Positions 57,377 to 64,000 of a stretch of DNA of 64,000 nt are shown here, piece by piece (position 1 is the stretch's first letter; each line of letters opens with the position of its first letter). The translations under genes and the position numbers were made by a program. The notes under the pieces were generated by a model, which worked only from the letters and a program-made list of their open reading frames with translations, was not told where the DNA came from and made no database searches. The stretch is from an uncultured Acidaminococcus sp. (GTDB lineage: Bacteria > Bacillota > Negativicutes > Acidaminococcales > Acidaminococcaceae). The stretch is from NCBI GenBank assembly GCA_900538365.1, contig UPXT01000005.1, positions 1 to 64,000 of the forward strand, in the 5' to 3' direction.

Positions 57377-57405
57377 ATTATACTTTTTCATTATTTTTAG
57401 GTCAA
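57377..57405 (-). promoter_or_regulatory. OPT transporter promoter
   Basis: TTGACC (57400-57405), 17 bp, TATAAT (57377-57382), about 180 bases before the ATG. A short hairpin (TTGTCTG/CAGACAA) is in the leader. The region 57196-57513 otherwise holds nothing. Confidence 0.75.
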
Positions 57406-57513
57406 TATTTTTTCACAATATATTCAATTCAAAGAAAAGCCTTTTTCTTCACCCACGTCGCTTCTTTGCCGGAAGGATGACCAGCCATTTTTCCTTGATT
57501 TCCCTCAAGAGCG

Positions 57514-57542
57514 CAAAAAAATAGCCCTTGAAAAACAAGGGC
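57514..57542 (-). terminator. Second terminator between trp operon and OPT gene
   Basis: GCCCTTG/CAAGGGC stem, AAAAA/TTTTT loop, T7 on the minus strand. Backs up the trpA terminator. Confidence 0.75.
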
Positions 57543-57655
57543 CAAATGAGGGGTAAATTTAACTTACGAGTGCATTATAGCATCTTTGTATACAATGTGC
57601 AATACTATTTTCAGATTTTTTTCTATTTTCTTATTTTATCTAGAATCCAAAAAGA

Positions 57656-57678
57656 AGGAAGGCGCATCCCTCCTTCCT
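57656..57678 (-). terminator. trp operon terminator
   Basis: AGGAAGG/CCTTCCT stem followed on the minus strand by TCTTTTT, 6 bases after the trpA stop. Confidence 0.75.
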
Positions 57679-57684
57679 AGCGGC

Positions 57685-58458
57685 TCACGCCTTGACCGCT
57701 TCCACCATGGAACGGACATAATCGCGGATAGGTCCTACAGACTTTTTACCATACTTTGCTGCAAGTTTTACGATGGCACTTCCCACGATGGCCCCATCAC
57801 TGATGGCCGCCATTTGCGCCGCCTGTTCGGGACGGGCAATCCCAAAGCCAACGGCAACAGGCTGATTGGATACTTCCCGGATCTTTTCGACAATTTCCTT
57901 TAGGTCCGTCGTAATCTTCTCCCGGACGCCTGTCACGCCCATACTGGAAACAAGATAGATATAGCCTTCTGCTTCACGGGCAAGCATCTGGACTCGCTCA
58001 TGGGAACTTGGCGCAATCAGGGAAATGAGCGCAATTCCTTTTTCCTGGGCAAAGGGCAGCAGGGTCTGCCTTTCCTCAAAGGGGACGTCCGGTACAATGA
58101 CGCCGTCAATGCCTGACTTGGCACAGCGCGTAAAGAAAGCCTCCCGTCCGTAGGTAAAGATCGGATTGGCATAGGTCAAAAATACCAGGGGAATCTCGGT
58201 TTTTTCCCGCACCTTTTCAAGCAGGTCGAAAAGGGCATCAATGCGGAAGCCCGCGGCAAGAGCACGGTTATCCGCTTCTTGGATCACAGGCCCTTCCGCA
58301 ACGGGATCACTGAAAGGGATTCCCAGTTCAATGACACTGGCCCCTGCTTCTTCCATGGCATAAATGAGGGCTTCCGTCGTGGATAGGTCCGGATCACCGG
58401 CGGTCACAAAAGGAATGAAGGCTTTTTTATTCTTGAATGCATCGGTTAATCTAGTCAT
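57685..58458 (-). CDS. trpA: Tryptophan synthase alpha chain
   Basis: 257 aa from the ATG at 58458, overlapping trpB by 8 bases. PFVTAGDPDLSTTEALIYAMEEAGASVIELGIPFSDPVAEGPVIQ holds the catalytic Glu and Asp; GVTGVREK and VGFGIARPEQA follow. It cleaves indole-3-glycerol phosphate and passes indole to TrpB. Last gene of the trp operon. Confidence 0.97.
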   Translation of the reverse strand: MTRLTDAFKNKKAFIPFVTAGDPDLSTTEALIYAMEEAGASVIELGIPFSDPVAEGPVIQEADNRALAAGFRIDALFDLLEKVREKTEIPLVFLTYANPIFTYGREAFFTRCAKSGIDGVIVPDVPFEERQTLLPFAQEKGIALISLIAPSSHERVQMLAREAEGYIYLVSSMGVTGVREKITTDLKEIVEKIREVSNQPVAVGFGIARPEQAAQMAAISDGAIVGSAIVKLAAKYGKKSVGPIRDYVRSMVEAVKA

Positions 58459-59635
58459 GAAGATCGACCCCCTTATATCTGGCAATGGCCGCAACGTCCT
58501 TATCTCCGCGGCCCGATAAGCAAATGACGATGATTTTGTCCTTAGGAAGGGTCGGCGCCAATTTCATGGCGTAGGCCACGGCATGGGCACTTTCAATAGC
58601 TGGGATAACGCCCTCCGTGCGGGACAGGTATTCAAAGGCAGCAACCGCTTCATCGTCTGTAATAGCAACATACTGGGCGCGCCCTGTATCGTAAAGATGG
58701 GCGTGTTCCGGTCCAATGCCCGGATAATCAAGACCAGCGGAAATGGAATAAACCGGTGCAATCTGGCCGTCATCATCCTGCAGGAAATAGGATTCCATGC
58801 CATGGAAGATACCTGGACGGCCGCAGGAAATGGTCGCTGCCGTTTCAGCCGTATCGATGCCGCGTCCAGCCGCCTCCACCCCGATGAGCTGGACCGACGG
58901 ATCGGGGATGAAGTCATAGAAAAGCCCCATGGCATTGCTGCCGCCGCCTACGCAGGCCATGGCCACGTCGGGCAGGCGCCCCTCTTTTTCCAGCATCTGC
59001 TGGCGCACTTCCTCACCAATGACTTTTTGGAAATCGCGGACCATCATGGGATAGGGATGGGGCCCCATAACAGAGCCAATGCAGTAAGCTGTGTCTTCGC
59101 AGCGAGCACTCCACTCACGCAGGGCTTCGTTGACGGCGTCCTTGAGGCTCTTTGTCCCTGTTTCAACGGGAACGACATCGGCACCAAGCAGTTTCATGCG
59201 ATACACGTTGAGGGCCTGACGCTCCGTATCCAGCTTTCCCATGTAGACCACACATTCAAGGCCCAATAAAGCAGCTACCGTAGCGGTTGCCACGCCGTGC
59301 TGACCGGCACCCGTTTCTGCAATGATGCGCTTTTTGCCCATTTTCTTTGCAAGGAGGCACTGGCCCAAGGCATTATTGATCTTGTGGGCCCCTGTATGGT
59401 TCAGGTCTTCCCGTTTGAGATAGATCTTGGCACCGCCAAGGTCCTGGGTCATCCGTTCCGCATAGTAAAGGAGACTCGGCCGATTGGCGTAGTCATGATA
59501 GAGCTGCTGCAGCTCCTTGATAAACTGGGGATCTTTCTTATAGGTTTCGTACGCTTTCTGGAGTTCCAGGACCGCATTCATCAGGGTTTCCGGTACATAC
59601 TGCCCGCCGTGGGCTCCATATCTTCCATTACTCAT
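58451..59635 (-). CDS. trpB: Tryptophan synthase beta chain
   Basis: 394 aa from the ATG at 59635, SD AAAGGA 8 bases away. YGAHGGQYVPETLMNAV at the start; LNHTGAHKINNALGQ contains the PLP lysine; GGGSNAMGLFYDF binds the phosphate. TrpB1 type. Joins indole and serine to make tryptophan. Overlaps trpF and trpA by 8 bases each. Confidence 0.97.
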   Translation of the reverse strand: MSNGRYGAHGGQYVPETLMNAVLELQKAYETYKKDPQFIKELQQLYHDYANRPSLLYYAERMTQDLGGAKIYLKREDLNHTGAHKINNALGQCLLAKKMGKKRIIAETGAGQHGVATATVAALLGLECVVYMGKLDTERQALNVYRMKLLGADVVPVETGTKSLKDAVNEALREWSARCEDTAYCIGSVMGPHPYPMMVRDFQKVIGEEVRQQMLEKEGRLPDVAMACVGGGSNAMGLFYDFIPDPSVQLIGVEAAGRGIDTAETAATISCGRPGIFHGMESYFLQDDDGQIAPVYSISAGLDYPGIGPEHAHLYDTGRAQYVAITDDEAVAAFEYLSRTEGVIPAIESAHAVAYAMKLAPTLPKDKIIVICLSGRGDKDVAAIARYKGVDLHD

Positions 59636-60260
59636 CTTCTTCATCCTTTCTTCTGACTGCTTTAATAAAAGCATGGATTTTTTGGGCATCCTTGATGCCA
59701 TCCGTTTCTACTGCACTGCTGACATCCACTCCGTAAGGGTGGACACTTGTCATGAGGATAGCCACGTTTGCTGCCGTAAGGCCGCCGGCAAGAAAAAAAG
59801 GTTTGGGAATTTTTATCCCTGCAAGGAGAGATAGATCAAAACGTTTGCCTTTTCCCCCGTAGTCATTTGTAAAGGCATCAAGGAGAAAATAGTCACAATC
59901 ATATTGGTCAAGGTTTTGGAGGCTCTCCCGGCTTCTCACACGGATGGCCTTGATAAGGGGCATATCGGTCAAACTGCGGACCATGGCAAGATCATCAGGG
60001 GATTCATCCCCGTGAAGCTGGGCCATATCGATGATGCCTGCTTCATGAAGAGCGGCTATCCTTTCAGGCTTTTCCTTGACAAAGACGCCGACAGTCCTTA
60101 TCGATGGACGCAGGGCCTTTTTGATTTTCCCAGCAAGCTCCGGCCTTACAAAGCGGCGGCTTGGGGGATAAAAGACAAATCCAGCCGCGTCGGCGTTTTC
60201 CCGGTTCAAGATGGCGGCATCTTCAAGGCGGCGCAGACCGCAAATCTTGATGACGGTCAT
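59628..60260 (-). CDS. trpF: Phosphoribosylanthranilate isomerase
   Basis: 210 aa. IKICGLRRLEDAAILNRENADAAGFVFYPPSRRFV gives the catalytic Cys (I-C-G) and the conserved S-R-R. LLDAFTNDYGGKGKRFDLSLL has the catalytic Asp. Isomerises phosphoribosylanthranilate. Overlaps trpC by 4 bases. Confidence 0.96.
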   Translation of the reverse strand: MTVIKICGLRRLEDAAILNRENADAAGFVFYPPSRRFVRPELAGKIKKALRPSIRTVGVFVKEKPERIAALHEAGIIDMAQLHGDESPDDLAMVRSLTDMPLIKAIRVRSRESLQNLDQYDCDYFLLDAFTNDYGGKGKRFDLSLLAGIKIPKPFFLAGGLTAANVAILMTSVHPYGVDVSSAVETDGIKDAQKIHAFIKAVRRKDEEDE

Positions 60261-61042
60261 ATTGCCGCCTCCATAAGTTCCTTCATCTTGGCCTCAATGG
60301 AAGGACTCCTCATGAGGAGTTCCCCAATGAGGACACCGCTGACACCATGCTCTGCAAGGCGTTTGACAGCCGCTCCATCATGGATCCCGCTTTCCGCAAT
60401 GAAAGGGATTCCCGGCGGGACAAGGGGCCGCAGGCGGAGACTGTTTCCTATATCGACAGTAAAATCCTTGAGATTCCGGTTATTGACGCCCAGAATGGCA
60501 GCTCCGCTCTTAAGGGCCCGCTCCACTTCCCTTTCGTCATGAGCTTCGACAAGGGCATCCATACCGAGGCTCTCCGCCATCTGACGGTACTCGGACAGCT
60601 CCGCATCCGATAAAAGGGCCGCAATCAGAAGGACGGCATCTGCGCCAAGGCAGCGCGCCTCATACACCATGTAGGGATCGATGGTAAAATCCTTGCGCAA
60701 AACAGGTACCTTGACGCGGCGCCGGATGGCTTCAAGATAAGCATCCTTTCCCAAGAACCGCGTCGGTTCCGTCAGGACAGAGATGGCGGACGCACCGCTT
60801 TTTTCATAGGTCTCGGCAATTGTTTCATAGGGAAACAAAGGTGCAATCAGCCCTTTTGACGGTGATGCTTTTTTTACTTCCGCGATGATGTGAAGACCCG
60901 GTTCCTGCAATACCTTTTGAAAGCATCCCGCCCGGTTTTGAGGAAGGGATTCTGCCAAATGGCGCATCTTGGCAAAGCTGATTTCCTTTTGACGCGCCCT
61001 CGTCCGCTCCCGGGCAGCGTCAGCAAGGGTATCAAGAATCAT
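60257..61042 (-). CDS. trpC: Indole-3-glycerol phosphate synthase
   Basis: 261 aa. IIAEVKKASPSKGLI (substrate-binding K-A-S-P-S), VPVLRKDFTIDPYMVYEARCLGADAVLLI, LGVNNRNLKDFTVDI and IAESGIHDGAAVKRL are all family motifs. Forms the indole ring. Separate from trpF here, unlike the enteric fusion. Confidence 0.97.
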   Translation of the reverse strand: MILDTLADAARERTRARQKEISFAKMRHLAESLPQNRAGCFQKVLQEPGLHIIAEVKKASPSKGLIAPLFPYETIAETYEKSGASAISVLTEPTRFLGKDAYLEAIRRRVKVPVLRKDFTIDPYMVYEARCLGADAVLLIAALLSDAELSEYRQMAESLGMDALVEAHDEREVERALKSGAAILGVNNRNLKDFTVDIGNSLRLRPLVPPGIPFIAESGIHDGAAVKRLAEHGVSGVLIGELLMRSPSIEAKMKELMEAAI

Positions 61043-61053
61043 GGCGACCTCCT

Positions 61054-62076
61054 TTACTGCTGACTTTCCTTGATGATGTTTTCAAGGGCCGCAAGGGCCT
61101 TTCCGCTATCGATCAGAGAGGCTGCAAGGGTAGTTCCTTCCTTGATGGATTCCGCTTTTTGGGCCACAAAGAAGGCTGCGCCGGCATTGAGGAGTACGGC
61201 ACTACGTTTCGTGCCCCCGATCCTGCCGCTAAGGATATCGCGCGTAATCCGGGCATTTTCTTCTGGTGTCCCGCCAAGGAGGTCTTCCTTCGTGCCAGGC
61301 ATAAGGCCAAAATCCTCGGGGCGAATGAGGGAGGAGCGATAATAGCCATCCCTGATTTCACAGATGACGGTCGGGCCATTTGGGGATATTTCATCCAGCT
61401 TTTCCCTACCATAAGCGATGATGCCCCGTCTTACGCCAAGATTTGCAAGGACCTTGGCAATCGGTTCGACAAGGTATTCATCATAAACACCAAGAAGGAA
61501 CATTTCCGGCTTTGCCGGGTTCGTAAGGGGACCCAGGATATTGAAGACCGTGCGGAAACCCAGTTCCTTACGGATGGGGCCTACATATTTCATGGCACTA
61601 TGATATTTTTGGGCAAAGAGGAAGCAGAAGTTCGTCTTTTGCAGCATGGAAAGAGCCTTTTCCGGCGTCATGTCAATCTTGACACCCAAGGCCTCAAGGC
61701 AGTCGGCTGTGCCGCACAGCGAAGAAGCGGCCCGATTGCCGTGTTTTGCCACCTTCACGCCACCTGCGGCAAGAACCATGGCTGACGTCGTTGAAATGTT
61801 GAAAGAATGGGCCCCGTCCCCACCGGTTCCAACAATCTCGAGGACTTCCATTCCCGGATGGGGGACCGGCGTTGCCAGGCTTCTCATGGCTTCAGCACAG
61901 CCGGAAATTTCATCAATGGTCTCTGCTTTCGTACTCTTTGTAGAAAGGGCTGCCAAAAACGCAGCGTTCTGTGTAGGCGTCGTCTTTCCGCCCATGATTT
62001 CCAGCATGACAGTATGAGCCTCTTTGTAAGTTAAGTCCCCTTTTCCCACTAATTTGATGATGGCTTCTTTAATCAT
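61054..62076 (-). CDS. trpD: Anthranilate phosphoribosyltransferase
   Basis: 340 aa. VGTGGDGAHSFNISTTSAMVLAAGGVKVAKHGNRAASS is the PRPP-binding loop and KHGN motif. GPLTNPAKPEMFLLGVYDEYL follows. Attaches the ribose phosphate to anthranilate. Not fused to trpG. Confidence 0.97.
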   Translation of the reverse strand: MIKEAIIKLVGKGDLTYKEAHTVMLEIMGGKTTPTQNAAFLAALSTKSTKAETIDEISGCAEAMRSLATPVPHPGMEVLEIVGTGGDGAHSFNISTTSAMVLAAGGVKVAKHGNRAASSLCGTADCLEALGVKIDMTPEKALSMLQKTNFCFLFAQKYHSAMKYVGPIRKELGFRTVFNILGPLTNPAKPEMFLLGVYDEYLVEPIAKVLANLGVRRGIIAYGREKLDEISPNGPTVICEIRDGYYRSSLIRPEDFGLMPGTKEDLLGGTPEENARITRDILSGRIGGTKRSAVLLNAGAAFFVAQKAESIKEGTTLAASLIDSGKALAALENIIKESQQ

Positions 62077-62088
62077 GATCTGACCTCC

Positions 62089-62670
62089 TTAGGAAAGTGC
62101 ACCGACATGGCGCAGAAAATTTTCGATGATTACGGCGCCCAAGGGCGTCATGATGGATTCGGGATGAAACTGAAGCCCGTAGATTTCATAGTCCCTATGA
62201 CGCAGCCCCATGATTTCTCCAGCGTGAGTCTCCGCCGTGACTAGGAGTTCCGGTGGAAGACTCTCCTTTTCCACAATTAGGGAATGATAACGGGCCCCCT
62301 TGATGACGGGCGGAAGATTCTTAAACAGCGGACAGGAGCGGTCAAGGCTGATGTCGTCCGCCTTTCCGTGGACAAGATGCGGAGCCAGGGTTACGGTCCC
62401 GCCAAAGACTTCTCCCATGGCCTGATGACCCAGGCAGACCCCTAGGATAGGGACCTGTCCCTTCAGTTCCCGCAGGACGGCTTCCGTTATGCCAGCATCT
62501 TTCGGTTTGCCCGGTCCAGGGGAAAGGATGATGGCCTGGGGGTGAAGGGCAGCTGCCTCGGAAACGGTCAGGGAATCATTCCGTACAACCTGAACGGAAG
62601 GGGTCAGGGTTCCTACTGCTTGGTAGAGGTTGTACGTGAAACTATCGTAGTTATCTATAATGAGAATCAT
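62089..62670 (-). CDS. trpG: Anthranilate synthase glutamine amidotransferase subunit
   Basis: 193 aa from the ATG at 62670 (SD GGAGG, 7 bases). IDNYDSFTYNLYQ, ILGVCLGHQAMGEVFGG with the catalytic Cys and QFHPESIMTP with His/Glu. Gives ammonia to TrpE. Could also serve folate synthesis (pabA) but the operon points to trp. Confidence 0.95.
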   Translation of the reverse strand: MILIIDNYDSFTYNLYQAVGTLTPSVQVVRNDSLTVSEAAALHPQAIILSPGPGKPKDAGITEAVLRELKGQVPILGVCLGHQAMGEVFGGTVTLAPHLVHGKADDISLDRSCPLFKNLPPVIKGARYHSLIVEKESLPPELLVTAETHAGEIMGLRHRDYEIYGLQFHPESIMTPLGAVIIENFLRHVGALS

Positions 62671-64000
62671 CACTCTGCCTCCGCTGTTTTCATAAGTGCG
62701 TCTTTTACGGCGCCTGATTTGTTGAGGGTTTCCTGGAATTCATTTTCCGTTACGGAATCTGCCACGATACCGCCGCCCGATTGGAAATAAACAGTATCTC
62801 CCCGTTTGACGGCTGTCCGGATGGTGATGCAGATATCCATATTCCCCGATAAATCAAGGTAGCCGATACCGCCTCCATAAGGACCGCGGCGCTGCGGTTC
62901 AAGGCCGTCCAAGATCTCACAGGCCCGGATTTTCGGGGCCCCGGATAAGGTCCCTGCCGGAAGGGCCGCACAGAGCGTGTCAATGGCGTCAAGGCCTTTT
63001 TTGAGCTGCCCTGTCACGCGGCTTGTCAGATGCATGACATGGGAGAAGCGTTTAACATGGTGCAGGTCATGAACCTTGACGCTGCCAAACTCACTCACTT
63101 TCCCTACATCATTGCGGGCAAGATCAACAAGCATATTATGTTCGGCCAGTTCCTTGGTATCTTGTGTCAGGTCCTCTTCCAACCTTTTATCCTCTTCCTC
63201 CGTCCTTCCCCGGCGCCGCGTCCCTGCAATGGGCATGCTCGTAATGGTGCGTCCTTCAAGACGGATGAGCGTTTCCGGTGAAGAGCCGGCAATTTCCGTA
63301 TCCCCCAGTTTCATGAGCATCATGTACTGGGAGGGATTGGTTCGTCTGAGGACGCGGTGAAAGGAAAAGAGGTCCTTATCATAGGAAGCAGAAAAGCACT
63401 GGGAATAAACGGCTTGAAAAATATCGCCTTCACGGATGAAATGCTTGATGCGGGCGATGTTTTCATTGTACGTTTCCCGCGTCTGGTTGGAAGTAATGGG
63501 TCCCAAGTGGGCCGGTTCTTCCTGAGGCGCTTGGACAGGGGTCTTCACGAGGGTTTCCATAGCATCAAGGTCCCTTATGGCCTTCCTGTACGTCTCGTCG
63601 ATTGCGTCAGCCTTGGCGTTTGCAATGAGAAAGAGTGTCTGTTTAAAGGCATCAAAGACGATGACCTTATCAAAGAACATGAGGTCAAAATCGGGAAAAT
63701 CCGTGGCCTTTTTCGGGTCAAAGCGCAGGCTCGGTTCACAGTACTGAATGAAATCGTAGGAAAAGTACCCCACAAAGCCTCCGGTAAAAGGCGGCAGGCC
63801 AGGGACCTTCGGATTTTGATATTCCTTCAGATAGTTCCGGATGAGATCAAGGGGCGCCTTGCCGCTTTTTTGAGTGTCCTTACGGGTTTCCACAGTAACG
63901 GCAAAATCCTTGGCCGACAGGCGCAGAAGCGGGTCATAGCCGATAAAGGAGTAGCGGCCCCGAGCATCGATGCCCTCCAGGCTTTCAAGGAGAAAATAGC
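62670..64000 (-). CDS. trpE: Anthranilate synthase component I (5' end beyond the window)
   Basis: The frame stays open to the window edge; codons before 63893 read YFLLESLEGIDARGRYSFIG, a TrpE N-terminal pattern, so the gene starts outside. GGFVGYFSYDFIQYCEP, QAVYSQCFSASYDKDLF, SPETLIRLEGRTI, MPIAGTRRRGRTEEED, LPAGTLSGAPKIRACEILD and YGGGIGYLDLSGNMDICI are all chorismate-binding motifs. First gene of the visible trp operon; overlaps trpG by 1-4 bases. Its leader is not in the window. Confidence 0.97.
   Translation of the reverse strand, partial: YFLLESLEGIDARGRYSFIGYDPLLRLSAKDFAVTVETRKDTQKSGKAPLDLIRNYLKEYQNPKVPGLPPFTGGFVGYFSYDFIQYCEPSLRFDPKKATDFPDFDLMFFDKVIVFDAFKQTLFLIANAKADAIDETYRKAIRDLDAMETLVKTPVQAPQEEPAHLGPITSNQTRETYNENIARIKHFIREGDIFQAVYSQCFSASYDKDLFSFHRVLRRTNPSQYMMLMKLGDTEIAGSSPETLIRLEGRTITSMPIAGTRRRGRTEEEDKRLEEDLTQDTKELAEHNMLVDLARNDVGKVSEFGSVKVHDLHHVKRFSHVMHLTSRVTGQLKKGLDAIDTLCAALPAGTLSGAPKIRACEILDGLEPQRRGPYGGGIGYLDLSGNMDICITIRTAVKRGDTVYFQSGGGIVADSVTENEFQETLNKSGAVKDALMKTAEAE

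Noticed and set aside
1..64000. CRISPR arrays, tRNA or rRNA genes
   Set aside because: No regularly spaced repeats with unique spacers, and no tRNA cloverleaf or rRNA segments noticed; the integration target is a protein gene, not a tRNA.

Overview
The window is 64 kb of a Negativicutes-type Firmicute chromosome (inference: the host genes and tryptophan operon suggest an Acidaminococcaceae relative; no rRNA or tRNA is present to confirm this). It carries an apparently complete, contractile-tailed (PBSX/XkdK-like) prophage of about 53 kb, at roughly 3223-56242. Almost every host and phage gene reads on the minus strand. The clear plus-strand genes are cargo genes inside the prophage.

Host flanks. 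On the right, read leftwards, are the tryptophan operon trpE-G-D-C-F-B-A (trpE runs off the window end) and the first 324 codons of an OPT-family oligopeptide transporter. On the left are the last ~315 codons of that same transporter, a PqqD-like small protein and a 2-hydroxycarboxylate (citrate/malate type) transporter. The prophage therefore sits inside the OPT gene and splits it. Two tandem large serine recombinases lie next to attL. The rejoined phage ends form a 52-bp site with 11-bp inverted arms (ATTGTATCAAT / ATTGATACAAT).

Prophage layout from the right end in transcription order: an AT-rich ABC-three-component (ABC-3C) defence-type module (52.6-55.9 kb); a structured leader and a sigma/ArpU-like regulator; early genes (DUF2800, DUF2815, DNA polymerase A, Rha, D5-type primase-helicase, VRR-NUC, SNF2 helicase); a DUF1492 late regulator directly followed by a candidate late promoter; HNH nuclease; two DNA methyltransferases; a three-gene amidoligase cassette (active-looking amidoligase, a paralogue that has lost the catalytic motifs, and a gamma-glutamylcyclotransferase fused to DUF4314); small and large terminase (the large one interrupted at its Walker A motif by a 337-residue LAGLIDADG intein); portal, protease, HK97 capsid, connectors, tail sheath and tube, a -1-frameshifted tail assembly chaperone, tape measure, baseplate and tail fibre genes; holin-like protein and amidase; then a restriction-modification island with an AlkA-like glycosylase (8.4-12.3 kb), the recombinase cassette, and an unknown 237-aa gene at the left end. 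Two AT-rich single-gene morons on the plus strand interrupt the late operon: a uracil-DNA-glycosylase-like protein at 24.0 kb and a secreted protein at 31.5 kb.

Regulation that can be read directly: a promoter type with a nearly invariant 12-17-base box occurs three times (second recombinase, amidoligase, amidoligase-like paralogue). A separate 32-bp element (GTACTTAAC-N11-TGTCC) also occurs three times (recombinase-cassette HTH gene, rha, early replication genes). Three helically phased GTGACAT repeats precede the late promoter. No CI-like repressor or excisionase could be recognised.

My main candidate for an under-described system is the prophage amidoligase cassette with its pseudo-enzyme paralogue, wired by the same promoter box as the integrase.
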